Source: a virus. From it: a DNA stretch of 34,781 bases. The translations under genes and the position numbers were made by a program. Under the pieces are notes generated by a model, which saw only the letters and a list, made by a program, of their open reading frames with translations, did no database searches and was not told the origin of the DNA. This document shows positions 20,009 to 26,701 of the stretch, in pieces. The stretch spans positions 1 to 34,781 of IMG/VR virus record IMGVR_UViG_3300050821_002142. One strand, 5' to 3'. Numbering within the stretch: position 1 is the first letter of the stretch; each line of letters starts with the position of its first letter.

Positions 20009-20128
20009 ATGTTAGTCGTTGTTGCGCCTGATCCGCGCAAAGAGACGCTGATTTCACTGATGTGCGGCTCCTCTAATCTAATGGAGTGGGCAAGCCTGAG
20101 CCTTAAACAAACAATTGGAGGAGCATGA
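20009..20128 (+). CDS. Possible small ORF (39 aa)
   Basis: An open frame reading MLVVVAPDPRKETLISLMCG, ending in a TGA that overlaps the next ATG (GCATGAGC). The overlap fits the local operon style, but the ribosome site is weak (CCGCGAG) and no family is recognised. The next gene has its own strong GGAGGAG, which lies inside this frame. Could equally be untranslated leader. Confidence 0.3.
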   Translation: MLVVVAPDPRKETLISLMCGSSNLMEWASLSLKQTIGGA

Positions 20129-20781
20129 GCACACCAACTCAAGCTGAGATAATGAAAAGTCAGGGCACCCGTCTTGATCAAACTCGGGCACCTTGGGAAA
20201 CATATTCAGAAGAACTTGACGTTAAAATGACGCCCGAACTTGCCGCCGATGTCGCGGATTATGCGACACGATATCATGACACGAGTTCAAATCAGAATAA
20301 AGAAGAACTTGCTCGATGGCAAGAACAGAATTATGACGCAATGGGTGAATATCGATGGTGTTCACCTGAAGAGTATGCCGATATTGAAGCTCGAATCGGG
20401 CGAATTATGCATCACAGCGAATTCGTGACGCGACTTCGAAAGATTGGCGTTCGCTGTGCGTTACGCGAGCATCCGCAAACAGACAAATTAACGTTACTTG
20501 TACAACGCGGAAATGATGTTTTAAAGTCATATGAAGTCGGATGTTGGATAAAGAACGGATTCGCGCCCGAATTTTCAGTCATGGGATTTGACGAACATGG
20601 AGTTCCGTTAGCAGAGCGTTACAGGGGTTGGCGCACCGCGATCCTTCAACTTATTCTTAAACAAGTATTGACGGAAGAACAAGCGCATAAAGAATTTGGA
20701 AGTACAGATCGATGTTGTGCCGGGAGATATAATTCAATACTTCACGGTATAAGAAACACAGTTGACAAAGAGGAGGAGTAA
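20125..20781 (+). CDS. Hypothetical protein (218 aa)
   Basis: A soluble mixed-charge protein with a helical middle (DIEARIGRIMHHSEFVTRLR) followed by beta-rich segments (LTLLVQRGNDVLKSYEVGCW) and YRGWRTAILQLILKQVLTEE. Starts after TTGGAGGAGC; the end overlaps the next start in a TAATG. I do not recognise a family; the position between head and tail genes suggests a virion or assembly role. Confidence 0.65.
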   Translation: MSTPTQAEIMKSQGTRLDQTRAPWETYSEELDVKMTPELAADVADYATRYHDTSSNQNKEELARWQEQNYDAMGEYRWCSPEEYADIEARIGRIMHHSEFVTRLRKIGVRCALREHPQTDKLTLLVQRGNDVLKSYEVGCWIKNGFAPEFSVMGFDEHGVPLAERYRGWRTAILQLILKQVLTEEQAHKEFGSTDRCCAGRYNSILHGIRNTVDKEEE

Positions 20782-21017
20782 TGCAAGAGGGAATTTCCGA
20801 TCAATTTACATCTCGCATGGAAGGGATTATTAATCGGCGCGTTTGTAATGGCGACGAATTCCCTGGCGCAGAGCAACTTCATAATTACTGTACTGACGAA
20901 ATTATTGGTCATTATGAATATAAATTTAAAGGCGAATTAGGGCAATTGCCAATTAAGCAATTGATTGAAGATTTACAGCTTTTACAGAAAGTGTATGAAG
21001 CTGCTGGTATTGAATAA
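20781..21017 (+). CDS. Small hypothetical protein (78 aa)
   Basis: Begins at a TAATG overlap with GAGGAGG immediately upstream. Helical C-terminus with LGQLPIKQLIEDLQLLQKVY. No motif recognised. Followed by another AGGAGG-led gene, so the three genes 20125-21674 look like a coupled set. Confidence 0.6.
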   Translation: MQEGISDQFTSRMEGIINRRVCNGDEFPGAEQLHNYCTDEIIGHYEYKFKGELGQLPIKQLIEDLQLLQKVYEAAGIE

Positions 21018-21032
21018 TTAAATAGGAGGAGT

Positions 21033-21674
21033 ATGTCAGACGAAGTAAAGAAACATTCTGCGACAGAAGAACTTGTGCAGTTAGACTTACAGATTAAGCG
21101 CGAAGAACTTGAACAGTTAAAGCTGTCAAGACAAGAGCGCGAGTATTCGATCAAAGATTTGAAAGGCCGATTAGCCGAGCGCGATGTAAAAGAACTTCAG
21201 AAGAAAGAAGATCGCGAAGCGCAAGGCCGGACTTTCGCGCAACAGAGAGGGACTGACGAAGCTCGTTGGAAGATTTGTACGCATAAAAAGGGCGGAAATG
21301 TTAGTCAACGTGATATGCGCGTACTTAGTACAGGCGGAAATGCCGCGCAATACGCGGTTATGAAGCACCAGATGATTAACGGCGATATTTGGGTCCGTTG
21401 TCTGCGTTGCGGTAAGACTTGGTCGCCGCCACTAAAGTCGAAGTTTTATTTCGACAATCGTGGTAAGCAAGTTCCGGCACATTCGGGCGAATTTAACAAA
21501 GAACGTTTTGACGCAGCAGTTCTTGATTATCAACGCGCAGTTGCATTCGAAACGAATAATACGATGTCCGGATCGGTCCAAGTTCGATTTTCGCGATGGG
21601 ATGAAAAATCACAGCAATTAGTTGACGCATCGAAGGACTACGCTGAAAGTATCGCGGACACAACGCTTCGTTAG
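21033..21674 (+). CDS. Coiled-coil protein with zinc-ribbon-like motif
   Basis: A 213-residue protein. Residues 8-70 are a long charged coiled coil (LDLQIKREELEQLKLSRQER). Residues about 82-140 contain ICTHKKGG and, after about 45 residues, WVRCLRCGKTWSPP: a C..H ... C..C pattern that could bind zinc. The last part is a basic/acidic mix with no motif. Strong AGGAGG start. Strong terminator follows. It may be an assembly or DNA/RNA-contacting protein; function not known. Confidence 0.65.
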   Translation: MSDEVKKHSATEELVQLDLQIKREELEQLKLSRQEREYSIKDLKGRLAERDVKELQKKEDREAQGRTFAQQRGTDEARWKICTHKKGGNVSQRDMRVLSTGGNAAQYAVMKHQMINGDIWVRCLRCGKTWSPPLKSKFYFDNRGKQVPAHSGEFNKERFDAAVLDYQRAVAFETNNTMSGSVQVRFSRWDEKSQQLVDASKDYAESIADTTLR

Positions 21675-21726
21675 AATTAAAGTCGCCGCTGAGTGCGGTT
21701 TGCGCCCCTAAAACGGGAACACTCTT

Positions 21727-21769
21727 CGGGCGGGTTTGATTAAAGATCGCCCGCCCGATTTTTATTTTA
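21727..21769 (+). terminator. Strong rho-independent terminator
   Basis: CGGGCGGG (21727-21734) pairs with CCCGCCCG (21750-21757), a perfect 8-bp GC stem, followed by ATTTTTATTTTAT. The clearest terminator in the window; it closes the transcription unit containing the 20125-21674 genes. Confidence 0.85.
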
Positions 21770-21778
21770 TACACGATA
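21767..21778 (+). repeat. TTATACACGATA motif (copy 2)
   Basis: Second copy of the 12-nt motif at 19176-19187, again about 15 nt before a start codon (the leader ORF at 21794). It directly follows the terminator, so a promoter role is plausible. Confidence 0.35.
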
Positions 21779-21793
21779 CAAAGAAAGGATATT

Positions 21794-21808
21794 ATGAAAT
21801 TTCGTTAG
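21794..21808 (+). promoter_or_regulatory. Four-codon leader ORF (MKFR) overlapping a start-site hairpin
   Basis: AAAGGATATT precedes ATG AAA TTT CGT TAG. ATGAAATT (21794-21801) is complementary to AATTTCAT (21820-21827), which directly precedes the ATG of the next gene. Thus the next gene's start region can pair with the leader ORF. The gene's own site is AGAAAGG at about 21813-21819, in the loop. A translational coupling or attenuation device is possible but unproven. Confidence 0.4.
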
Positions 21809-21827
21809 TTTAAGAAAGGAATTTCAT

Positions 21828-22178
21828 ATGTCAAGAAGCAGGAAGCGTCAGCCGTTTATGTCCGTTTGCGGAAGTAATAGTTCTGCAAAACGTGATAAGA
21901 TGCTCGCTCATCGTGGCGAGCGCCGAGCATGTCAATTAGTAATCAGACGAGCAATAAAAGAACAAGAATACGATATCGTTTTACCGCATCGTCGCGAATG
22001 TTGTCATAATAATGTGTATGGATGGATTCGTGATGGTAAACAAACATATCAAGGTTTAAATGCACGCAATTGGTTTGATTGTCATATGGCAAATTTTGAA
22101 CCGGGCAATATTTGGTATAAAGACGAAGATAGTATGACTTGGCCCCCTTCGTGGTACGTAGAAATGATGAGAAAGTAA
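21828..22178 (+). CDS. Hypothetical Cys/Trp-rich basic protein (116 aa)
   Basis: A basic N-terminus (MSRSRKRQPFMSVCGSNSSA, KRDKMLAHRGERRACQLVIR) is followed by a region rich in aromatic residues (NNVYGWIRDGKQTYQGL, WPPSWYVEMM) and five Cys in all. It has the shape of small phage proteins found next to free-standing endonucleases, but has no nuclease signature. Its stop is directly followed by the next ATG (TAAATG). Confidence 0.6.
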   Translation: MSRSRKRQPFMSVCGSNSSAKRDKMLAHRGERRACQLVIRRAIKEQEYDIVLPHRRECCHNNVYGWIRDGKQTYQGLNARNWFDCHMANFEPGNIWYKDEDSMTWPPSWYVEMMRK

Positions 22179-23264
22179 ATGGCGACTTCCAACAGCACGA
22201 TTACCCTTCAGGAATTAACCGACGATTGTAAATCAATGGCCGATCTTGCGCCCGCGTTAGCGACGGGCGGATATTCTGATCAGCCCGCGCTTTCAATCGC
22301 GAACGACGTGATGCAAAATATGGTCGCGGGCGGGCCTGAAGGTCAGCCGTTTAATTGGAAATGGAATCGCATGGTCGAAACTCCATTTTTTATTAATTCT
22401 TGGCAACAGGATTATTTCATCCCGAATCAAGTTACTCTCGGCTGGCTTGAAAGTTGTACCGCATCTTGTTTTTCTACGACACAGTTTCCTAAGCCGATTT
22501 TACCGATTGAAGTAAAACGAGATTTGTTGATTGTGAGTTTACAGACTTCACAAACTGCGAAAATCTGCTGGATGCAAAATGACACTATGTTGGCAGGAAC
22601 TTGGGGACAAACAGAACAAGCATCAGCAACAGGACTGGCGAATCCGGGTCCGGGCGCTGTTATCACGAATCCGGCGAATCAGCCGTCAATGCCGATTAAT
22701 CCTACGACACAAGTAAAAGACGCTTTTGGTAATTTGTGGGTTGTGACGACTTACGGGACTTGCGGCAGTTCGAATCCATTTGCGACGAATCTCGCGCCGA
22801 CATTCCCGACACTACAGAATCAAAGCATTGTATCGACTACCGTAAACGACGGAACTGTTGTTTGGACCGCAATTAATCCGAAAGGTCAAGGATTTCGAAT
22901 CAATCCACGTCCCGGCCAAACCGGACCAGTTTGGTTAATTCAACCAGTCGGCCAGAACCGAGTTCAAAGACTGACAAGTTACGGACAATTTCTTGATCCG
23001 ATTCCCGATGATTATTATACATTTTTCAAACAAGGATTTTTCGCCCAATGTTATCGACGTTCGCCCGATCCTAAAGTCCGGGCGAAGTTTGAAATGGAAT
23101 ATCAGCTATGGCAAAAAGCATTAGTCAATGCCGTCAGACAAGGCGCACGAGAAATCGATGATTGGGGCTTTTATCCAACATCGAATGTCATGGATGGAAC
23201 TGGATACGGAGGTTGGGTTGGTGCAACTCCAAGTCTGCCGTATGGCCCTTGGAGTGGGTACTAA
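22179..23264 (+). CDS. Virion adaptor/tail-tube-like protein
   Basis: A 361-residue structural protein: a helical N-terminus (ITLQELTDDCKSMADLAPAL), a VAGGPEGQPFNWKWNRMVE segment and a C-terminal FMEYQ-like helix ending in DDWGFYP. Residues about 180-245 hold a W..T..G..G....P.....V.DGTVVWT module (ALFKD-like GNLWVVTTYGTCGSSNPFAT, then VVWTAINP) that recurs in the giant protein at 26702. The next structural gene at 24011 has a similar opening with a WWWN motif, so the two may be paralogues. Likely in the neck/tail, by context. A function cannot be proven from sequence. Starts at TAAATG with the previous gene. Confidence 0.65.
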   Translation: MATSNSTITLQELTDDCKSMADLAPALATGGYSDQPALSIANDVMQNMVAGGPEGQPFNWKWNRMVETPFFINSWQQDYFIPNQVTLGWLESCTASCFSTTQFPKPILPIEVKRDLLIVSLQTSQTAKICWMQNDTMLAGTWGQTEQASATGLANPGPGAVITNPANQPSMPINPTTQVKDAFGNLWVVTTYGTCGSSNPFATNLAPTFPTLQNQSIVSTTVNDGTVVWTAINPKGQGFRINPRPGQTGPVWLIQPVGQNRVQRLTSYGQFLDPIPDDYYTFFKQGFFAQCYRRSPDPKVRAKFEMEYQLWQKALVNAVRQGAREIDDWGFYPTSNVMDGTGYGGWVGATPSLPYGPWSGY

Positions 23265-23304
23265 GTCCTTTATTATCAATAACTTGTAGACAATAAAATA
23301 GTTG

Positions 23305-23334
23305 TTGACAAGTAATGACGTATTGTGATATTAT
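23305..23334 (+). promoter_or_regulatory. Sigma70-type promoter upstream of the endonuclease VII-like gene
   Basis: TTGACA (23305-23310) and TATTAT (23329-23334), spacer 18 bp (17 bp to ATATTA). It is in the gap after the 22179 gene and points to the endonuclease gene. Confidence 0.7.
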
Positions 23335-23373
23335 TTAAATGGTTATAACCTCGCAGATTAATTACCTGTGAGC

Positions 23374-23395
23374 GGGGGCTGCTATCTCAGCCCCC
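23374..23395 (+). promoter_or_regulatory. GC-rich leader hairpin before the endonuclease gene
   Basis: GGGGGCTG (23374-23381) pairs with CAGCCCCC (23388-23395) with a 6-nt loop, about 20 nt before the ribosome site TAGGAGA. Followed by CATTCTTAG, not a real T-tract. Same order (promoter, hairpin, ribosome site) as before the 16255 gene. Confidence 0.6.
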
Positions 23396-23418
23396 CATTC
23401 TTAGATAGGAGAATATTA

Positions 23419-23853
23419 ATGCAATTTAATTTGACAAAGACGCATTGTCCGCAAGGCCACGAATATACCGAAGAAAATGTGTACATTAATCCGACTACCG
23501 GATGGCGGCAATGTATTACATGTAATCGCGGCTGGAACAAACAACACGCCAAAGAAGATAAAACAGGATGTCACTATCGCGGGCGAATAGTTCATCAGAT
23601 GCGCCAACGGTACAACATACAAAGTTTGGAAGAACGCGATGCTTTGCTCGAATCTCAAGGTTCGGCTTGTGGTATTTGTGGCCGAACCGGATTGAAGTGG
23701 GGCAAAGGATTTAACGACGTTTGGCACATTGATCATGAACATGACAAACCCGGTACGCATCGGGGCATTTTATGCGCTTACTGCAATACTGCGCTCGGTC
23801 GTCTTGAGCCGCACATGGACAAAGTATTGGCTTATCTCGCTAAATACAAATAA
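23419..23853 (+). CDS. Endonuclease VII-like HNH endonuclease
   Basis: A 144-residue nuclease. The N-terminal part has CPQGHEYTEENVYINP and CITCNRG, a zinc-ribbon with two Cys pairs. The nuclease part has ACGICGRTG near residues 76-84, WHIDHEHDKPGTHRGILC near 97-114 and AYCNTALGRLEPHMDKVLAY: the treble-clef H..DH.H...G..RG.LC..CN..LG signature of T4 endonuclease VII-type enzymes. These cut branched or recombining DNA and are often mobile in phages. Start ATG 23419 after TAGGAGA, with its own promoter and leader hairpin. An in-frame ATG at 23368 would start inside the hairpin and is rejected. Confidence 0.88.
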   Translation: MQFNLTKTHCPQGHEYTEENVYINPTTGWRQCITCNRGWNKQHAKEDKTGCHYRGRIVHQMRQRYNIQSLEERDALLESQGSACGICGRTGLKWGKGFNDVWHIDHEHDKPGTHRGILCAYCNTALGRLEPHMDKVLAYLAKYK

Positions 23854-23872
23854 CTTATTGATGTCGGTAACT

Positions 23873-23927
23873 ATCCGTGACTCACGCACGGCTCTGGTGA
23901 GGTTAAGAGTACACCTCAATCACGGAT
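23873..23927 (+). other. Inverted repeat that competes with the tRNA-like fold
   Basis: ATCCGTGA (23873-23880) pairs with TCACGGAT (23920-23927), 8 bp, enclosing CTCAC/GTGAG and GAGGT/ACCTC hairpins. Its 3' strand overlaps the acceptor strand of the tRNA-like sequence, so the two structures exclude each other. Confidence 0.45.
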
Positions 23928-23986
23928 GTAGCTCAAATTAGAGCACTCGGTATTTAATCGAGAGGTTGCGATTAATCGCTATCCGC
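23922..23986 (+). tRNA. Degenerate tRNA-like cloverleaf (Lys-like)
   Basis: Parts in order: acceptor ACGGATG (23922-23928) with TATCCGC (23980-23986), six of seven paired; TA; D stem GCTC/GAGC with a 6-nt loop lacking GG; anticodon stem CTCGG/TCGAG with loop TATTTAA (UUU central, but base 33 is A instead of U); AGGTT; and GCGATTAATCGC in place of a T arm. At 65 nt it is 10 or more short, with no TTCGA loop. No CCA. It looks like a decayed tRNA or a tRNA mimic rather than a working one. Confidence 0.4.
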
Positions 23987-24010
23987 GCCTTTTAGATGTA
24001 GAAAGAGAAC

Positions 24011-24979
24011 ATGGCAATTTCGACAGTTGCGATTGAAAACACGATGGATTTTTGCAAGAGACTTAGCTTTAATCGTAATTTTGGAATTGGCAATTCTCTT
24101 GAACCTGCACTCACAGCCGCAAATCTGACTGCTCAGATCATTCTTTCTCCTCCGTTCGATTGGTGGTGGAATTCGCAAGAGATTAGTTTTACATGTTCGA
24201 CAGTTCCTCCGGTCGCGAATATTACAAACGTCGCGATTACAAGTAAGATTGTAACTTTGTTGATGACGAATACGTTTGTTCAAAATGATCAAGTTCTTAT
24301 CGCCGGATTAACTGGCGCAGCATTTCTTAATGGCGCGGTTTTGACCGTTTTGACATCATCCGGGTCACAGATTACAGCTTTTTTTAATCATGCCGATTAT
24401 GTGTCAACTGCCGATACAGGAACTGCAACAAAGGGCACGATACAAGATTATACGATCAATATTCCTCAGTTTTCTCATATTGAACACGCGTCTGTATATG
24501 ATATATTTACGAAAAGTACTTCGACAGGCGCGACTAGCAGTAAATGGTTTGAGTTGACTGTTGAAGACAATCTTTCTCTCGATTCTACTCTTGGTCGGCC
24601 TCAGTTTATCAATCCTCAGTTCGAAGATACAAACGGAAATGTGACATTTCGTGTTATGCCCGCGCCAAGTAATAACTATCCAATTTCAATCCACTGCCAA
24701 CTCGCGCCGCCGTTGTTTACGAGTTTGAATCAAACATGGTCGCCACTTCCAGATTTTATGCAGCATATTTATACTTGGGGCTTCATGTCGTTAATGTGGT
24801 TCTTTGCTGATGACCCGCGAGCGGCTTATGCAGGACAAAAGTTTACTGCCGGATTGCTTGGACGCGCCGAAGGACTGACGGAAGAAGACAGAAATATTTT
24901 TCTTAATAATTGGAATATGCTGACAGGACAACAGCAGTCAAAGATGCAACAAGGAGCGCAAGCTCGTGCCGCGCAATAG
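24011..24979 (+). CDS. Virion adaptor/tail-type protein with inserted beta module
   Basis: A 322-residue protein whose start (STVAIENTMDFCKRLSFNRN, PPFDWWWNSQEISF) recalls the protein at 22179. Residues about 62-150 are an added beta module: ITNVAITSKIVTLLMTN, VLIAGLTGAAFLNGAVLTVL, YVSTADTGTA. Versions of this module recur in the protein at 26702. The second half (WSPLPDFMQHIYTWGFMSLM, FADDPRAAYAGQKFTAGLLG) resembles adaptor or tail-tube proteins with a helical bundle end. Starts after AGAAAGAGAAC. Position before the fibre-like genes fits a neck/tail role. Confidence 0.65.
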   Translation: MAISTVAIENTMDFCKRLSFNRNFGIGNSLEPALTAANLTAQIILSPPFDWWWNSQEISFTCSTVPPVANITNVAITSKIVTLLMTNTFVQNDQVLIAGLTGAAFLNGAVLTVLTSSGSQITAFFNHADYVSTADTGTATKGTIQDYTINIPQFSHIEHASVYDIFTKSTSTGATSSKWFELTVEDNLSLDSTLGRPQFINPQFEDTNGNVTFRVMPAPSNNYPISIHCQLAPPLFTSLNQTWSPLPDFMQHIYTWGFMSLMWFFADDPRAAYAGQKFTAGLLGRAEGLTEEDRNIFLNNWNMLTGQQQSKMQQGAQARAAQ

Positions 24980-24985
24980 AGACTT

Positions 24986-25306
24986 ATGGCTCAACGACAG
25001 ATCACAGGAACATGGCAACTAGCTAACGGATCGCCGCTCGCACTCGGCTATCTTAAAGTAAGACTGAGTACAGATGCGGCTGTCCTCGGTGTTGGCGGCG
25101 ATCAAATAACAGCCGGAAAAATCGTTACAGTTAATCTTGATAGTTCAGGAACCATTTCCGGCACAATTTTATTTTGGCCGAACGATCAGTTAACTCCTAC
25201 GAATACAGTTTATATTATACAAGCATTTAGCGCATCCGGACAAAAGTGTTGGCAAAGTGAAGTAATGATTCCAAGCGGCGCAGGTTCGTTTTCATTGAAT
25301 GGGTAA
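24986..25306 (+). CDS. Small fibre-like or fibre-assembly beta protein (106 aa)
   Basis: Starts MAQRQITGTWQLANGSPLAL and runs as a single beta-rich domain to the end. The order Q.TG...L.NG..L..GYL...LS.D..V.GVG..I..G..V...LDS.G is shared with the first 110 residues of the next gene, so the two are tandem paralogues, one short and one extended. Likely tail-fibre related. Confidence 0.65.
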   Translation: MAQRQITGTWQLANGSPLALGYLKVRLSTDAAVLGVGGDQITAGKIVTVNLDSSGTISGTILFWPNDQLTPTNTVYIIQAFSASGQKCWQSEVMIPSGAGSFSLNG

Positions 25307-25316
25307 AGGATAAAGC

Positions 25317-26651
25317 ATGTCGGCAGCGAAAACGCAACTTATTGGCGGGAAGTTTCAGGACAGCGAAGGCAATTTATTAATTAACGGCTATCTCCGAATG
25401 TTTCTTAGCGCGGATGAAGTTGTTACTGGTGTAGGAAGTATTTGTAGTGGTATATTTGTACAAATACAACTAGATTCGAACGGAAGTGTTGCGAGTTCAT
25501 CTTCAACTCCTCCGGCGAGTAATCAGTTTATTTGGTCGAACGACGTAATGACGCCCGTTAATAGCTATTACAGAGTGTTTGGATATGCTGCGAACGGGCA
25601 ATTAGCTTGGGGGCCAAATAATCAGCAAGTTATATTCGGTTCAGGCATTTTCGATGTCGGTACTTGGATACCAAATTCTGTCATAAGTTGGCAACCGCCG
25701 ATTCAGCCTGTTACATTACAGACAAATGAAGTAAATAATGGAAGTCAGACTATTCTTGATTTGCACGCAGGATCAGGAATAACTTTGACCGATAATGGAT
25801 CGGGCCAAGTTACCGTTGCGTCATCTGTCGCTTCTCTTGTACTCGAAACAAATGGAACGCCGAATTCGTCTCAAACGCTATTGAATTTAGCCGCAGGTAC
25901 AGGTGTAACTTTATCGAACACAGCCGGAACAACGACTATTAATTCTACACAAAGCGGACCCCGTCCAAGTCGTGGAAATTGGCATGGTTGGTCATGGATT
26001 GGCGGGAATAGCGCGACACTAACAGGTGCGAGTGTTAATGCTTATAGCGATTCTCCGACTACAGCGGGTGCGTCAGATACGAATACTTCTATTAATCCAA
26101 CATCTACAGAGCCTGCTTATTTTCAGACAACGACAAACGCGTCTTCAGGACTTGGAACTTCAGGTGTTTATTCTGGCGGCGGTTCAAACGAAGCGGGCGG
26201 ATTTACAGTCGGCATTCTTACCGACTTCCAAGAGCGAGTAAAAGTTTCTGATACTGTTGGTGTTCGATATTGGATAGGTGCAATTGATGTAACTGTAAGC
26301 GCACCTATTGGAGCGAATACTCTTCTTACGAACACTCCATTGAGTAGCTTTATAGGTTTTCGTTATTCATCTTTATTGGATGCGCATTGGCAGTGTGTAA
26401 CGAATACGAGCGGAACGCAGACAGTTGTGGATTCCGGAGTAAGCGTTGATACAGCCGCAGGACATATTTTTGAATTTCAGTCTGTTGGTAATGGCGCGGT
26501 TATAACTTTTTATATCGATTCAGTTTTAGTTGCAACGATATCAACAAATATTCCGGTCACGAATTTACGAGCGATTACGACAGTCGATAATTCTGTCGCT
26601 GCAACTAAGTCGATAAGTGTTGCTTATGTTTATTGGGAAACACGAGTTTAG
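25317..26651 (+). CDS. Tail fibre-like protein
   Basis: A 444-residue protein. Residues 1-115 match the preceding small protein (INGYLRMFLSADEVVTGVGS). Two consecutive repeats follow: LQTNEVNNGSQTILDLHAGSG and LETNGTPNSSQTLLNLAAGTG type (about 142-205), a spiral-repeat pattern frequent in fibres. A C-terminal globular domain (about 215-444) has YSGGGSNEAGGFTVGILTDF and FIGFRYSSLLDAHWQCVTNT, which suggests a receptor-binding jelly-roll, by inference. Start follows AAAGGATAAAGC. No enzyme motif. Confidence 0.7.
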   Translation: MSAAKTQLIGGKFQDSEGNLLINGYLRMFLSADEVVTGVGSICSGIFVQIQLDSNGSVASSSSTPPASNQFIWSNDVMTPVNSYYRVFGYAANGQLAWGPNNQQVIFGSGIFDVGTWIPNSVISWQPPIQPVTLQTNEVNNGSQTILDLHAGSGITLTDNGSGQVTVASSVASLVLETNGTPNSSQTLLNLAAGTGVTLSNTAGTTTINSTQSGPRPSRGNWHGWSWIGGNSATLTGASVNAYSDSPTTAGASDTNTSINPTSTEPAYFQTTTNASSGLGTSGVYSGGGSNEAGGFTVGILTDFQERVKVSDTVGVRYWIGAIDVTVSAPIGANTLLTNTPLSSFIGFRYSSLLDAHWQCVTNTSGTQTVVDSGVSVDTAAGHIFEFQSVGNGAVITFYIDSVLVATISTNIPVTNLRAITTVDNSVAATKSISVAYVYWETRV

Positions 26652-26656
26652 GTTAG

Positions 26657-26689
26657 TCTAAGTTAGGTTTAAGTTAGGTCTAAGTTAAT
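26657..26689 (+). repeat. 11-nt tandem repeat before the giant gene
   Basis: TCTAAGTTAGG, TTTAAGTTAGG and TCTAAGTTAAT follow each other at 26657, 26668 and 26679, with a partial earlier unit. They fill the 50-nt gap between two genes. Low complexity and simple expansion is the likely origin; a promoter or binding-site role is possible. Confidence 0.6.
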
Positions 26690-26701
26690 CAAGGAAAGTA
26701 A

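Noticed and set aside
23416-23760. Reverse-strand open frames throughout the window, e.g. 23416-23760
   Set aside because: They lie opposite well-supported + strand genes with recognised motifs and lack ribosome sites.
26657-26689. CRISPR-like or iteron array
   Set aside because: Only three imperfect 11-nt units without spacers; too short for a CRISPR array and not near replication genes.
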